NCBI GenBank assembly: GCA_050084515.1
Contig: CM114274.1
Span: 39,866,001-39,930,000 of the forward strand
Length of the DNA: 64,000 nt
DNA from: Blasia pusilla
Taxonomy: Eukaryota > Marchantiophyta > Marchantiopsida > Blasiales
Direction: 5' to 3'
Shown here: positions 34,622 to 46,444 of the stretch, piece by piece
Numbering within the stretch: position 1 is the stretch's first letter
Layout: each line of letters starts with the position of its first letter
Position numbers and translations under genes: made by a program
The notes under the pieces: model-generated
The model's input: the letters and a program-made list of their open reading frames with translations, nothing else
Told to the model about the DNA's origin: nothing
Database searches by the model: none

Positions 34622-34849
34622 GTGTCATCCATGCCGTCACGTCCACGAGTTGGACCATTGCCTAGGTGTGTACAGGCATTGGCTGGGGGCGAGACGAGGA
34701 GAGATAGGCATCCATGGACTTCTTGGGACGTTGTTCGAGCAGAGAGTGCAAAGGCGGCTAGAGTAGCACATGTTCATTTTTCGGATGTGGAGCATGGTGT
34801 AGGAGGTCAGAGTGGAGTGTTTGTTGCGGAGGTGGCTAGGGTTGCTACA

Positions 34850-34858
34850 TAGCAACCA
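34850..34858 (+). promoter_or_regulatory. Candidate leaky stop (UAG-CAA-CCA), copy 2
   Basis: An in-frame TAG CAA CCA between methyltransferase and RT, identical to 5244-5252 in copy 1 although the flanking codons differ. It matches the UAG-CAR-YYA readthrough consensus. Confidence 0.4.
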
Positions 34859-34894
34859 AAGCCGGAGGTTGCGTCCTCTCCGAGTGAGGTCACG

Positions 34895-36290
34895 ATGGAG
34901 ACTTGGGATCCTGTGATAGGTCTCAAGTTGATAGGAGGAGAGCGACGGCGAGTTCATAGGTTTCTGAGAGGGCATGTCAGTTGTTTTGCCTTCAGTATGA
35001 GAGACTTGGGTACGTTGAAGGGTCCCGGGATACCGATTGAGTTGGCTAGTGATACGCCGATCTTTCGTCGACCCTACAGGTATTCTGATATGGAACGAGC
35101 CTTGATTCAGAGCAGGAGTCAAGACTTGTTGGAGGCAGGACTTGTGGAGTTATCACATGGGGAGTATGCATCTGCCATAGTCATGCCGGAGAAGAAGGAT
35201 ATGTATGGCAATTGGACGGATAGGCGGATGTGTGGAGATTACCGTCCTATCAACCGAGAGACGAGGTCAGATCGATACGCCATGCCTACTCCTTAGGAGA
35301 TCTTTGATGCGGTAGGGCATGCAAAGATCTTCAGTACTTTAGATCTCCGTGCTGGCTATCATCAGCTTCCTATCAGGTTGGAGGACAGGGAGACGACAAC
35401 ATTTTGGGGGATAGATCGGTTCGGGAGAGATTGCTTGTATCAGTGGCGGTTCTTACCATTTGGGTTGAAGAATTTGCCCGCAGAGTTTCAGAGAGTGATG
35501 GATAGGATTCTGGTTGGCTTGGATTTTGTACGATGTTACATAGATGATATTCTTATCTTCAGTTCCACGGTTGAGGAGCATGAGCGACACTTGGAGGAGG
35601 TGTTTCGGCGATTGCAATTACATGGACAAAAGTTACATCCAGGCAAGTGCAGATTCTTTCAGGAGCAGATTGAGTACTTAGGACACACCATATACCCGAG
35701 TGGGTTAGGCGTTAAGTAGACGAAGGTAGAGGCTATTGCGCAGATTCTACACCCTACAGATGTGAGTCGAGTCCGAGCATTTCTTGGACTGGAAAACTTC
35801 TATCGACGGTATGTCAAGGATTTTAGTGCGATCGCAAAGTCTTTGACCTTGTTAACGAGACTTGATCAGGTTTGGTTGTGGGGAGATGATCAGGAGCGAG
35901 CATTTCAGAGCTCAAGGACAGGTTGGCGTCCTCACCCATTTTGAGAGACCGGTTAGGGGTCGCCCATTCCGATTTCACGGTTGGATCATGTTGGGGGAGA
36001 TGATCGGAGGGATGCGAGGAGAGGGAGTTTGTTGTGGCTTACGCGAGCCGATCGAACAACATTCAAGGATCACGGCCCTACGAGGGAGAGTGTGGCTATA
36101 GTGTGGGTCGTGGCACATTTCAGGTGCTATTTATTCAACCCTTTCACACTTATCACGATCATCAACCGTTGAGGTGGTTGATGGAGTCCGAAAAGCCAGA
36201 AAGCTTGCCAGGTGGGCTCTATTACTACAGGAGTATGAGTTTGAGGTGGTTCATGGGGGTCTAGGATGCGGATGGGTTGAGTTGTAACCC
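34895..36290 (+). pseudogene. Reverse transcriptase and RNase H, gypsy copy 2
   Basis: The RT is nearly whole: a leader resembling copy 1 (METWDPVIGLKLIGGERRR), fingers (YASAIVMPEKKD, then RMCGDYRPINRET), palm (IFSTLDLRAGYHQLP, QWRFLPFGLKN), catalytic YIDDI near 35547, thumb (LQLHGQKLHPGKC, EYLGHTIYPSGLG). Stops at 35294 and 35717 are both TAG; the second is shared with copy 1. RNase H from about 35900 is badly shifted: the first catalytic Asp block reads FRFHGWIM, and only the late parts (HFRCYLF, HQPLRWLME) are clear. Confidence 0.9.
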
Positions 36291-36599
36291 ATGTCCGAGT
36301 AAGAGAGACGATCTGAAGCTCGATGGCACGGAGAGAGTGATGAGGAGATGGTGCCCGCTTGGCATGCATCGCCTATCTTTGTTGGTTGACTATGGCGGAG
36401 TCGGAGGTGATGACTCAGTGGTGGGGTTGGATGATGAGTCTTTGGATCGGAGGTTAGTGAGGAGGCGGCAGGTGGTCGTGATATCCATGACAACGTGGAG
36501 GTTGTGGAGTTCTTGCTGGCGTCATTGAGTCTGATGAATGCTAGGGGCGGGATCGGATCCTCTGAGAGCCAAGAGGTTCGGTGGGAGGGACTCACATTT
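36291..36599 (+). pseudogene. RNase H-integrase linker, gypsy copy 2
   Basis: Acidic, motif-free linker corresponding to 6481-6829 in copy 1 (shared SESQEVR/GRDIHDD-type segments) with several frameshifts. No catalytic signature. Confidence 0.5.
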
Positions 36600-37690
36600 T
36601 TGCGGGTATGGGGAGATGCTATTTCCTTCCCAAAGCAAGCACGTGTAGTGCGACATGCCTATGAGGAGTTGGGACATTTTGGAGTAAAGCGTACTTACAA
36701 CTTACTCCATGTTTAGTATTGGTGGCACAACATGCATACTGGGATACATCAGTTTGTGGCCAGATGTATGGTATGTGACAGAGTGCGAGCATCCTTCAAT
36801 GCTCCCACTCCGTAGTTACATCTTTTGCCGATTATGGGTTTAGATTATCGGTGGAGTTTAGACTTTGCGGGACCTTTGCCATTGACGGGGCATCATCATA
36901 GGTACGTGTTGATCATGGTGGAGCATTTCTCCAAATGGTTAGAGTTGGTGGTACTACCAGACAAGGCGAGCAAGGGAACAACTTATGCATTTCTAAATCG
37001 TGTGCTTAGTCACTTTGGTGCACCGGAGGAGGTGTTGACTGACCAGGGTACCGAGTTCAGGGGAGAGTTTCAGGTGTGTGATCAGGCGTTGATAGATCAC
37101 CGCACCACGTCCAGAGATCATCCTGAGGCGGATGGGTTGGCGGAGAGAGTGGTACAGACGATGAAGAGAGGATTTTGCAAGTATGGCTTGCAACGGGGAC
37201 AGTTGAGGGAGTGGGACCTACAGTTGCCATGGTTGGTTATGGGTTATCGCTTTAGTTGGCAGGCATCTTGGCGTCATTTTCACCGTACTTTTTGCTCTTT
37301 GGGAGAGAGCGAGATTTACCTGTAGCGATTCGACGTGACATGGCGGAGGTGTTTCGTAGAGTTATGCCTATGGCCTTTGAGAACTTAGCTATTGCTCAGC
37401 ATAGAGATACATTGAGGTACGCGACCATTCGTGGAGGAGGTTATCGTCCAAGGATTAGGAGGTTTCATCCTAGAGATAACGTGTATTTACAGCAGGCGGC
37501 ACCCACGACGCTAGATGTCACTACAGGGCGCACGATCCTACGTGTGCGCGAGGTATTACCGACCGGAGTCCTCATGTTGGAGGGACGGGATGGTATGGTT
37601 TGGAAGGATCATGTGCGCAATTGTGCGCCATGTCATCTTCCGAACGTAGATGGGACGGTGGATCCGAGCTTGGCAGTGGTACTTGCAGGC
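36600..37690 (+). pseudogene. Integrase with C-terminal domain, gypsy copy 2
   Basis: Zinc domain: HAYEELGHFGVKRTYNLL, then FVARCMVCDRV (HHCC), with TAG at 36714 where copy 1 has CAG. Core: WSLDFAGPLPL (Asp), VLTDQGTEFRGEF (Asp), DHPEADGLAERVVQTM (Glu). The second Asp and Glu are about 33 residues apart against the usual 35, suggesting a small in-frame deletion. A frameshift near 37255 moves to a frame carrying the C-terminal region (FSPYFLLFGRERDLP, then FHPRDNVYLQQAAPTTLDV, then ILRVREVLPTGVLMLEGRDG). Family role: cDNA insertion; the C-terminal extension normally steers target choice. Confidence 0.9.
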
Positions 37691-37695
37691 TTGAG

Positions 37696-37840
37696 GTGTA
37701 TGTTGTGCGGATCTACGAGGGGTGCAGCCACCATGTTGGTATGTGATGGTTGTTCTCGAGGGTGGCATATGTCATGTCTGACCCCCCCTCTTGATGTGGT
37801 TCCCACGGGGACGATGGATGTGTCGAGATGTGTATAGGGT
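37696..37840 (+). pseudogene. C-terminal PHD finger of the integrase polyprotein
   Basis: In frame with the integrase C-terminal domain. Ligand pattern: CMLC, then 11 residues, CDGC, GWHMSC, then TPPLDVVPTG. This is the C4HC3 order of PHD fingers up to the sixth ligand. The usual final W-x-C-x2-C is disturbed: the bases hold TGGATGTGT and AGATGT but a gained and a lost base put them out of frame (reads MDVSRCV then stop). PHD fingers typically bind histone H3 tails, so by analogy with chromodomains of chromoviruses this one may have directed insertion. Copy 1 has lost the region. Confidence 0.8.
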
Positions 37841-37911
37841 AGTAGGTCATATCATAGAGATGTGATATTTTTATCTGGAGTTGGGGGATCAAGCGCCAAC
37901 TAGGGGGCGGT

Positions 37912-38668
37912 TGTGTGATCTCCATGTATATGTATGAGTTGATTTTTGTACATGTGTGGATCGAAAGTGTGTGTGGGGAAGATCGGTGTTGTGTGGTGTA
38001 GATGTGACCAGCGATGTATGTTGTGTAGCGATATGTATGCGCATAACAGCTGTCACATCGAGTAGCCGATAGGCCGAGATCTATCGTGGACAGGGTGTAG
38101 GAGCCAGCGGACTATCTTGAGTGTAACTTTGTCCCACTGTGTCGGATGAGGTTGAGGATAGGTCCATTGTGTCAGGAACGTCGTTTCTAACAACTTTCAT
38201 GTTGAGGTCTTTCACAGTCGGGTGACTTGTTGACCAGGTCACCCGCCCCTAGTAATCTGTGCGCGCAGGTTACCAAGGAGAGGCCTATTTTTAGGGGAAG
38301 AGCCTTTTGGCTCTTCTCAACCCTATATAAGAGAGGAAGATGGCTTTCCTAAGCCATCTTTCTCATGTTGGGCAGTTGGAGCACCTCCCTTGTATGTGTG
38401 TGAGATAGGACTAGGGTCCTAGCGTCCGGATTCCTTGATAGCACAGGATGGATGAGGCTCGATATGTCGATGTAGATTGAGGAGTGGAGTTTTAAGGCCG
38501 GGTGTGCCGTTTTTATTACTCTTTATTTTTGTTGTGTGATCTCCATGTATATGTATGAGTTGATTTTTGTACATGTGTTGATCGACCCGTGTGTGGGGAA
38601 GATCGGTGTTGTGTGGTGTAGATGTGACCAGCGATGTATGTTGTGTAGCGATATGTATGAGCACGACA
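37912..38668 (+). repeat. 3' LTR of gypsy copy 2
   Basis: Starts TGTGTGATCTCC directly after the purine tract AGGGGGCGG and ends GAGCACGACA. The first ~135 bp (37910-38046) is repeated at 38531-38668. An alternative start is TGTCACATCG at 38051 (618 bp). Internal stems: GAAGAGCC/GGCTCTTC at 38297-38316 and GATGGCTT/AAGCCATC at 38339-38358. Confidence 0.72.
38324..38331 (+). promoter_or_regulatory. TATA box in the copy 2 LTR
   Basis: TATATAAG between two 8 bp hairpins, inside the LTR and in the expected sense for element transcription. Start site not determined. Confidence 0.6.
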
Positions 38669-39430
38669 TGCTCGACCATCACTTCTTACGCTTCGTCAAA
38701 GGTAAAGGTCCTGCAAAATCCAAACTCCATCTATAACCTAAACCCATGATTGGAAGTGGATGCAACTGTGGAATGGGAGCATTGAACGATGCCCGGATCC
38801 GATCACACACCATGCACCTGGCAACAAATTGTTGAATGTCAATCTGCATGCCTCGCCACCAATATTATATCTGGAGCAAGTTGTACGTCCGCTTCACTCC
38901 AAAATGATCCAACTCCTCATGGGCATGACGCATTAAACATGCTCTCTATGAAGGATAAGGCGCTACATGTACTCTACCATCCTCCCAAACTCGCAACATA
39001 TGTGTCCCCTCCCACCGGAACCGTCTGGCTCGCTGTAGGATCCGATCCCGCTCTCTAGCACCCACTGTGCTCGCGACGCTACCAGTACACATGTACTCCA
39101 AGACCACTCGATCGTCGTGAATGTCTCGGCCACCTGTTTTCTCCTCACCGGCCTCTGAATCTAATGACTCTCCATCATACCTCGCCATCGAAGTCTCGGC
39201 AATGTGGCTCTCCATAGCCAACAAGCCCAAATAAGCTCACGCGTGCCCATCCTGACATCAACTCCTCATCACTCTCACCATGTCAACGAGTTCCAGTCGC
39301 ATCTCGATGACCCGGGCATGGGTTACAAAATGAATAAATCCATCGGTCGCGGCATATCTTAGTTGTTGTAGAAATAACATGTCCCACTCTTCTACATGAA
39401 CCACATGATCCATCAATAGAAATGTATCTC
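38669..39430 (-). pseudogene. Reversed gypsy fragment: RNase H linker to integrase core start
   Basis: The minus strand matches copy 1 and copy 2: late RNase H (ACCCATGCC box near 39310), the acidic linker (GRDIHDDRVVLEY), the integrase zinc domain (38820-38920) and the first core strand (MGLGYRWSLDFAGPLPL near 38690-38750). It abuts the end of the copy 2 LTR directly. The codon that is CAG in copy 1 (6911) is TAA here (38865-38867). It is a truncated third member of the family and lies just upstream of the PIG-A gene. Confidence 0.85.
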
Positions 39431-39952
39431 CTTGGAAATCATAATAGGTGCTACCCACTCCCTAAAAAAATGATGGAGAAGAAGCAACTCATGAGGAAAT
39501 CCCGACCCCTCAATCGAGTTGAAGAGAATTTGTCACGCACTCCTCAAGTTCAACTTCGTGAAGACGGCAGAATGTGCTATGGGGAATGGCTGGAATGCTC
39601 GTCGGATTAGGACATAGGGTCAGGCAAGCACCGTGGTCCGATGTGTCCTTGAGCTGTCGGAGAAGAAAAGTGGATCAGTATTTCCAGTGAGCTTCATATC
39701 TTTAAGGAAACGCGATTATTAATTTCATGTGCTGTGTCTGCCAGGAATTTTCTGCTGAGTTTCTTCTATGAAGATTTTTGTGTGGTTACGGCTATCTTTC
39801 GGGAAACAAGAGATGAAAAATTGAAGGAGATTCTAGATTGTAATACGCAGCTCCTTCCACATGTTCTCTTATTTTCAATCTGGAGGTTTCATTACGTGTC
39901 TTTTCAATGGCAGGCCCTGCAAGCCGAATTAAATGACACTTCGATCCCACAC

Positions 39953-42900
39953 ATGACAAGTCCTAAAAGGCACCATCGGGTGCTTATGGTTTCTGATTTC
40001 TTCTATCCCAACTTCGGAGGAGTTGAAAATCATATCTACTATCTTGGTCAATGCCTGATTCAACGGGGCCACAAGGTGAGTGAACGGGATGTCAATGGCT
40101 TCCATCGTTTTGACATGGATTCCATGGCTTCGATCGTCTGGAGATTTCCCCTACGTCTGAACTTGACTCTTCCACAATGTTGTGCATGTTGCCTCACTGC
40201 GCTATTACTGAATTGTCTCCGATGGGGGATCTTACACCTGGAGAGTTTTCTTTCCTGCGTCGTCGTCGCTTGCGATTCCTGGAACTTAATCATAGTACGC
40301 CCAGATACGCACCTTTACCATCGCAATAGGCACTCACTCGTACAGAGGAACCACGCCTTTGCAACTAATCACACTCGTGCTATTTCTTCGCTCAACAGGG
40401 ATGGTATGGTGCTTACCTTTTCTTTATAGCGGTGAGTTGAGTACCGATTCTCTGTACATATGTGATTGAAGAAACTTTGTTCTACGATGAAAAACGTCAT
40501 GTGTGTTGCATCTTCATAGGTGGTGGTGGCTACGCATGCATATGGAAACCGAAGCGGAGTGCGCTATATGACCAACGGACTTAAAGTATACTATGTTCCT
40601 TATCTCGCATTTTTCCAACAGAATTCATTCCCTACTCTTTTTGGCACGCTCCCACTTTTCCGGACCATCCTTTTGCGAGAGCGGATAACGTTGGTGCATG
40701 GGCACCAGGCCTTCTCAACTTTATGTCACGAGGCTATCATGCATGCACGAACTATGGGCTACAAAGCTGTTTTCACAGATCATTCTCTCTATGGATTTGC
40801 GGACCTGGGCAGCATCCACATGAACAAAGTTTTGAAATTTACACTTGCTGATGTACAGCAAGCAATCTGTGTTTCTCACACCAGCAAAGAGAATACCGTT
40901 GTCAGATCTCATATTGATCCTGAAAAGGTGTTCGTGATTCCAAATGCGGTGGACACAGCCATGTTCCAACCAAGCCTGATTCATCGCAATCAAGGTGAGG
41001 TAGTGATTGTCATCATCAGCAGGTTAGTTTATCGGAAAGGAGCTGATCTGCTTGTGGAGGTCATTCCAGAAGTGTGCAGATTGTTTCCACAGGTACAATG
41101 CCTCATCCATGTATTTATTTTTGTCGAACAATGTTCAGTGGTAAAGATTTCCCTTAAAAAGTATTTTTCGGAAGGATTCTGATACATCAGACTTCAGAGC
41201 TTCATCTTATGTACGTGTTGCTATCGAATGATTGTTCTACTACAAATTACCGCTCCACAGTCACAGCTTATGTGATGTAAAGTAAGGGCCTACAAAGACT
41301 TGCCACCTTTCAAGAAGGTTTCTTGCCGGGTGAATGAACTGTGTGTAGCAGGTAGTAGCGCCTGGAATGTCATCCTGATTACTTTGGCTATAGGTACAGC
41401 TTTTGAAGTCATCGTGTTAGTCAGTCTTGAAGTTGAAAATCATATTCAGTGTCCCTTTTTTGATAATCTTCTTTCGCTTGCGGATGAAGGTGCGATTCAT
41501 TATTGGTGGGGATGGACCCAAGAGAGTGCGCCTGGAGGAAATGCGAGAAAAGTACAGTCTTCAAGAGCGAGTGGAGATGCTTGGTGCAGTTCCCCATGCT
41601 AATGTGCGAGATGTTCTTGTCCGTGGTCACATTTTCCTCAATAGGTCAGTTTCTACTCAAATGGCCATGTATAATGTAGGATATTGGGAGACAGCAAACA
41701 TCAATGTGCATGAAAAAGGGACAAAAAAATTTATCCCAAGTTGTTTTGGGTAATGCAGCCTAAAACAACTTTAGAATGAAGTGCATCAATCAGAGGAATT
41801 ATCTCTAGTTATTTTGTGCTTTCAAATTGAGGCTATCCTGGGTGAGAATCATGACTTACCAGTGCTTGAGCATTAGTCAACAAGGGTTTGGAATAACTTG
41901 ATTCAATACAATAGGGAATCTGGATAGACTGCACAGGTGTCTTACTTAATAGCAAGTACATGTGGCTCAGTGTGGAGGAACTGGTCATTTATTGTTGCTG
42001 GAAGTGAGAAAATCAACAGAAATCGAATGTACTCTTTCACCCAATAGTTGATTCTAATAATTTTCTACATTTCAGCTCGCTCACAGAAGCATTCTGTATT
42101 GCAATTCTGGAAGCTGCATCTTGTGGACTGCTTACAGTGAGCACTCGAGTTGGTGGTGTTCCAGAGGCATGTATGGCATCTATGTTCATGAGTATTATTA
42201 TACTTTTTTCCAGGACACATTAAGAGTTTAATTGATGTATGCTCCAGAATGATGTAATTCCCCTTGATCTTGACATCTCTTTTGGTGCCTCTGCAGGTCC
42301 TTCCATCTGAGTTTATTGTGCTAGCAGAACCAGTGCCTGCAAAGATGGTTGCAGGTGTTGCTCGAGCAATTGAACTACTTCCCCAAGTTGACCCTTTTGC
42401 CATGCATAATCAGGTATACCTTGGTTGTTTTAGCAAGAGTTGGTCGGAGATTGCCAGAGTGGCTGGAAGATGAATTCAATAGGAAGTTGAGTACACAGTG
42501 TCCTTCCTTTGAATTTGGTATTTCTATGAACCACCACTTTTGTATTCATAATTTATTGAACAATGATTTGACAAGAATGGATGCGTAGTGTTTGTGTTGA
42601 AATCGGGTGTTTAAACTGGATATTAACTCTCCGGAAGGTCTCTTCCAGACTAGTGCCTCTCTGAAAGTAAGTCTGCCATTCACAAATTGTGAACCACTGT
42701 CTAAGAAGAGATAGAAATGGTTCGTTGGTGTAATTTAGGTCCCAAATCCACCCCTGTGAGCTTGAAAGAGCTCATCAGCCTGCTAACAGTAGTCCTTTTT
42801 GGGCTGGCTTTTGTACATCAACCCAAATATCAATGGGGAAGGTCAATCGTCATTGTTGATCCTTAAAAGTATATGAGCTGATTCTCAATGTGTACACTGC

Positions 42901-43620
42901 AGATGAGTACACTGTACAGTTGGTCAGATGTGGCCCAAAGAACCGAGACTGTTTACGACCATGCAGCAAGTCCTGGAAGTGAGGACCTGTATGAACGCCT
43001 TTTACGGTAAAACCCTGTCTCCTGTGGTTAATGTTTTGGATCTCCTGCCATCAAATGATTCATCACATTCCATGTCCATGCCGAGCTTTTTAAAGGCTCA
43101 CTTACAGTGGATACAGTATTCTAAGCTGATTTCTGAATCCAGGTACAAGGCATGTGGGCCATGGGCGGGCAAACTTTTTTGTCTAGTAATAATTGTGGAC
43201 TTCATTTTTTGGAAACTGCTGGAGTGGTGGCAGGTATGGCAAGTAATTGCATGAATTTTCACAGACTGGACTATTTCTTCATGTCATGGACAGTTAATAC
43301 CTCAAAATACTAGAGCAGTTTTATCTTGCAGTCTTATGGTTTATCTGATGTAATTATTAGTACTATAAAGTAAAATTGCAATGCAGCGGTTCACTTGGGA
43401 GTTTGGGCGGTGCATGAAACTTGTGTGGGAAGGCAGCTATGACTTGCACAAGATATGGTAACTGGACATTGTATGTGTTCTTGTGTGAGAAAAGCCTGCG
43501 GAGCAAATGGACGTGGCACCTGATTTACATCCACAACAAGAAGCAGTAGATGGATCTCAAAACGTATTGGGGCCTAACTACCATCACAGTCCAATCAAGA
43601 TTTCGTCAGGAGTCCTTTAA
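39953..43620 (+). CDS. PIGA: Phosphatidylinositol N-acetylglucosaminyltransferase catalytic subunit (PIG-A / SETH2)
   Basis: Eight coding exons: 39953-40075, 40520-41092, 41490-41644, 42076-42166, 42297-42413, 42903-43006, 43143-43233, 43495-43620. Phases agree throughout; product 459 residues (Arabidopsis 447). It makes the first step of GPI-anchor synthesis on the cytosolic face of the ER, adding GlcNAc to phosphatidylinositol. GT-B, family GT4: N-terminal [52 protein letters not shown]; middle VYRKGADLL and [13 protein letters not shown]; the EX7E donor-site motif in [17 protein letters not shown]-terminal hydrophobic segment ([17 protein letters not shown]) is the single membrane anchor. 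The intron after exon 4 has a GC donor. Start: MTSPKRHH at 39953; upstream in-frame Mets probably lie in a 5' UTR intron ending at 39912. The last exon is assigned by frame and by an acidic AEQMDVAPD segment. Confidence 0.95.
42167..42296 (+). other. GC-AG intron 4 of PIG-A
   Basis: Exon 4 ends CCAGAG and the intron begins GCATGT; it ends CTCTGCAG before GTCCTTCCATC. Using the GT two bases later would break the frame, whereas GC-AG gives the conserved GGVPE-VLP join. Confidence 0.85.
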
Positions 43621-46444
43621 TGGACGTAGGTAAGGTAGATGTTTATGACTCCAATTTACAAAGACAGAACTTACGTACCCATCAAAATCTCTGCTCGAGG
43701 ATTCTGTAGACAAAAAACTAATACCAGGAACTTGAAGGTTGAGGAATAGCAAAGGCCAGGCGTACCTATGAATGTCAAGTCTGAATGGGATCACAGTAGA
43801 GAATCTCCCACTAGGTGCATGCTTGTTAACCCCAAATGTGAACAATAATGAAAACTCCAAATGTGTTGAGTATTTTGCAAGCATCAATGAACTGTTTACA
43901 CTGTGGACTGCCTGATTTCCCCACCTTAGCAAAGAAATATAGCAAGAAATAAATTTATTTGTTGAAACCTGAAGTTCCTTTGTTGTGGAATATCCAATCC
44001 TGGCAAGACTTCATGTTAAAACCTGAACTCCTATAGGGCTCTATTGCTCTTTTGTGAAATTGATTCAGGGACTCTTCCATATATTTGTGTCTGCTGACTG
44101 CCCTCTTCTTACCTGACCGCAATGCGGAGGAGGAACTCTCCTTGTAAGAAATAGCATCCTTTAGTAGCTTCAAGTGCATGAAATTGTTCCCTCTGAAGGT
44201 AATTAGGGTAAACAAAAGATAACCCACCTTTGTGAGGATGGCAGGCTCATTGGATCTACGCATGGATATCGCTACAGGTAGGTTGAAATGACCAATTCTA
44301 GCTCCAGGTGGGTTGTCTTTTAGGCTAAGTGAGGATGGCAGGCTCATCCTGCCATCCTCACTTAGCATTTCGGGTCGCTGATGCAATGAAAAGTATCCAA
44401 TTTAGAAAATGAAATGTATCCAAAGGTTCTTGCAGAATTGAAACCTGTTTTCTATACATGGTAATCAGCCTATTGCAAAAAATCAAGATAATAATGATCG
44501 TTTGTGGGTGTAGTAGCAATGTTAAAGAATTGCCTCCATCATCCCCCATGTAGAGGCATCCCTCAACTTTCCAACCAGTGGCCTTGAGAGGGGGAATTTG
44601 AGAGTTAGTTATCATATTCATGTGAAGTACACATGGATAGGTCAAATAGTGAGAAAAAAAACGGCGATTGCATGTAGATGTCGTAACTACTTCACTAGTT
44701 GTTGGACCTCACTTCACAATAATTGGAGCAAATCTTAGGCTACACATTGAGTATTTGTTTTGGGAATTTGAAAATTTTAACCCAAAGTAAATTCCATTTT
44801 GTTAGGCTTTTCATATAAGAATTTTCCCCAACTACTTCTTGTTGTTAAAAGCACAAGTTTTCATGTCCTTGTTAAGAAAAATTTTGCACTATTAATTGAT
44901 GGCAAATGGTAATTAAATTAAGCCTATGGGACCCAATGGGGTCTAAAAGCTAATTGCATAGCAAAATTATTTTCTAGGACAAGGGAAACGATCAAGAATT
45001 CCTAACTCTTGCCAATGCCTACCAACATTGGTGAAACTAGATTTAGTTCTCCTTCCATTCTATTAGTTCCCCACTTCATTTCACAATGTGATTACATTCT
45101 TCTTATCGGAATAAAATACTTTGCAAGACGACACTCTCAATTACTTGGACAATGCTCATCTTCATTCGATTGAGAGGGAGTTCACATTTGGGATGTCATG
45201 ACCATACGGATTATGTCGTAGAGTATAGTATGCTAGTAGAGGTCATATCTTATGTAGGGCCGTAATGTCTAGGTAGAGATGCGGTTTCATACATAGGGTT
45301 GGGGGTTACTCAGTTGAGGGTGACTTTTCCAGTAGGGCCCGCTCTTAGGTTGGAGGATATAGTATGGAGTGCACTCAAAAAACAGTTAGTTCTTTGATTG
45401 CTTTCATTTCATATAAGAGTAGCTTGCTTGCAATAAAGCTTCCTTGCCTCTACTTGGTATCATAGTTGGAGGTATGAGAGTAAAACATTTGATTTTGCTT
45501 GGTTGGGGTTGACAACATACAAAGTATAGAGACTACTTACATGTTGAAAACGCCCATCATTTCACATAATCTATGATATTATAGACGATCTGACATGTAC
45601 AATAGATAAAATAACATACCAATAAGACAAAATAATAGCACACTTACTATTTTGCTTTTGAAGTGCCCCTTGAGATTGGACACTTGGGTTGGTGTCAAAT
45701 TTGGAGAAGGAAAGGGGTAGTGTATGGATGTTGCGGGAAAGGGGAAGTGGTTTTAAAGATGAAGAATTATTTGATACTCCCCAAGATGTGGAGGAGTGGG
45801 GATTATTCTTACCAAGGAGTGAGATGTTTATTAAGGGGGTTACTACTTCTATTTTAAGAAGGAAGTGGAGGTTGCCACAAAGGCCTAGAAATTATGTGGG
45901 ACCATGGAGTTGATGAGTGGGCTATTTATTTAAGGACCCATAACACAAAGAAATTCTTTAAATAAAATAAAAAATGATTTAAAAAGGAGTACCCTCTTGT
46001 GCGTAGCAAGAGCATTGAACTAGTACAAGTAAGCAACCATGACATCAATATTTTCAATCATAGAATGTAACTGGTTTCTAAGTTTTGACTTGACAATGCT
46101 AATCAAGAAGCCATGCTACTAGGGCCACTCTAAGGAATGGGTCATATACCTTATGGAAATTATTGTGAGATATTCCTTAGGGATTCTTGCTTGTAGCAAA
46201 TAGTATCTTAAAGTTTAGGGTTCAAGAGTCTAAAACTTGGGGAAATAACCATTGTCGTAGCGTTTCCTAAAATTGTGTGTATGATTAACAAAAATAAAGA
46301 TGGACAACATTCAATTGTAAAAAGTGCAAATACTAATAGCATGGTCATTTTCGCTAGGTGCAAATAGCAATGGACTTAGGAAAAATAACCCCCTCTTTCG
46401 TCACAAAGAGGTGAAAACATAGTTTCTGTGGATTTTCCAACATG
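43621..46444. other. Intergenic, no gene recognised
   Basis: Contains the PIG-A 3' UTR at the left. Minus-strand frames at 43606-43932 and 43955-44386 show no motif. A perfect hairpin at 44324-44366 (GCTAAGTGAGGATGGCAGG, loop CTCAT, then its complement) lies about 95 bp from a further copy of GTGAGGATGGCAGGCTCAT near 44233. The plus frame at 45689-45913 is unassigned. Confidence 0.45.
44324..44366. repeat. Perfect hairpin, 19 bp arms
   Basis: Arms 44324-44342 and 44348-44366 are exact reverse complements with a 5 bp loop. The arm sequence also occurs once more as a direct copy near 44233, suggesting a small local inverted duplication. Confidence 0.93.

Larger units (their letters stand above)
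32059..38668 (+). mobile_element. Ty3/gypsy retrotransposon with DNMT and PHD domains, copy 2
   Basis: The fullest copy of the family here: end of gag, protease, DNMT3-like methyltransferase, RT, RNase H, linker, integrase, PHD finger and 3' LTR. It is 5'-truncated (no gag knuckles, no 5' LTR), starting near AACGTGGACGTGG. From the middle of the methyltransferase to RNase H all pieces share one frame (codon start 2 modulo 3), interrupted by single stops; a one-base loss near 34196 explains the switch from the upstream frame. Several stops are TAG where copy 1 has CAG. It is roughly as decayed as copy 1 but keeps different parts, so the pair defines the ancestral order. Confidence 0.95.

Noticed and set aside
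34637-35122. 161-codon minus frame opposite the gypsy RT leader
   Set aside because: Shadow of the well-supported plus-strand Pol frame.
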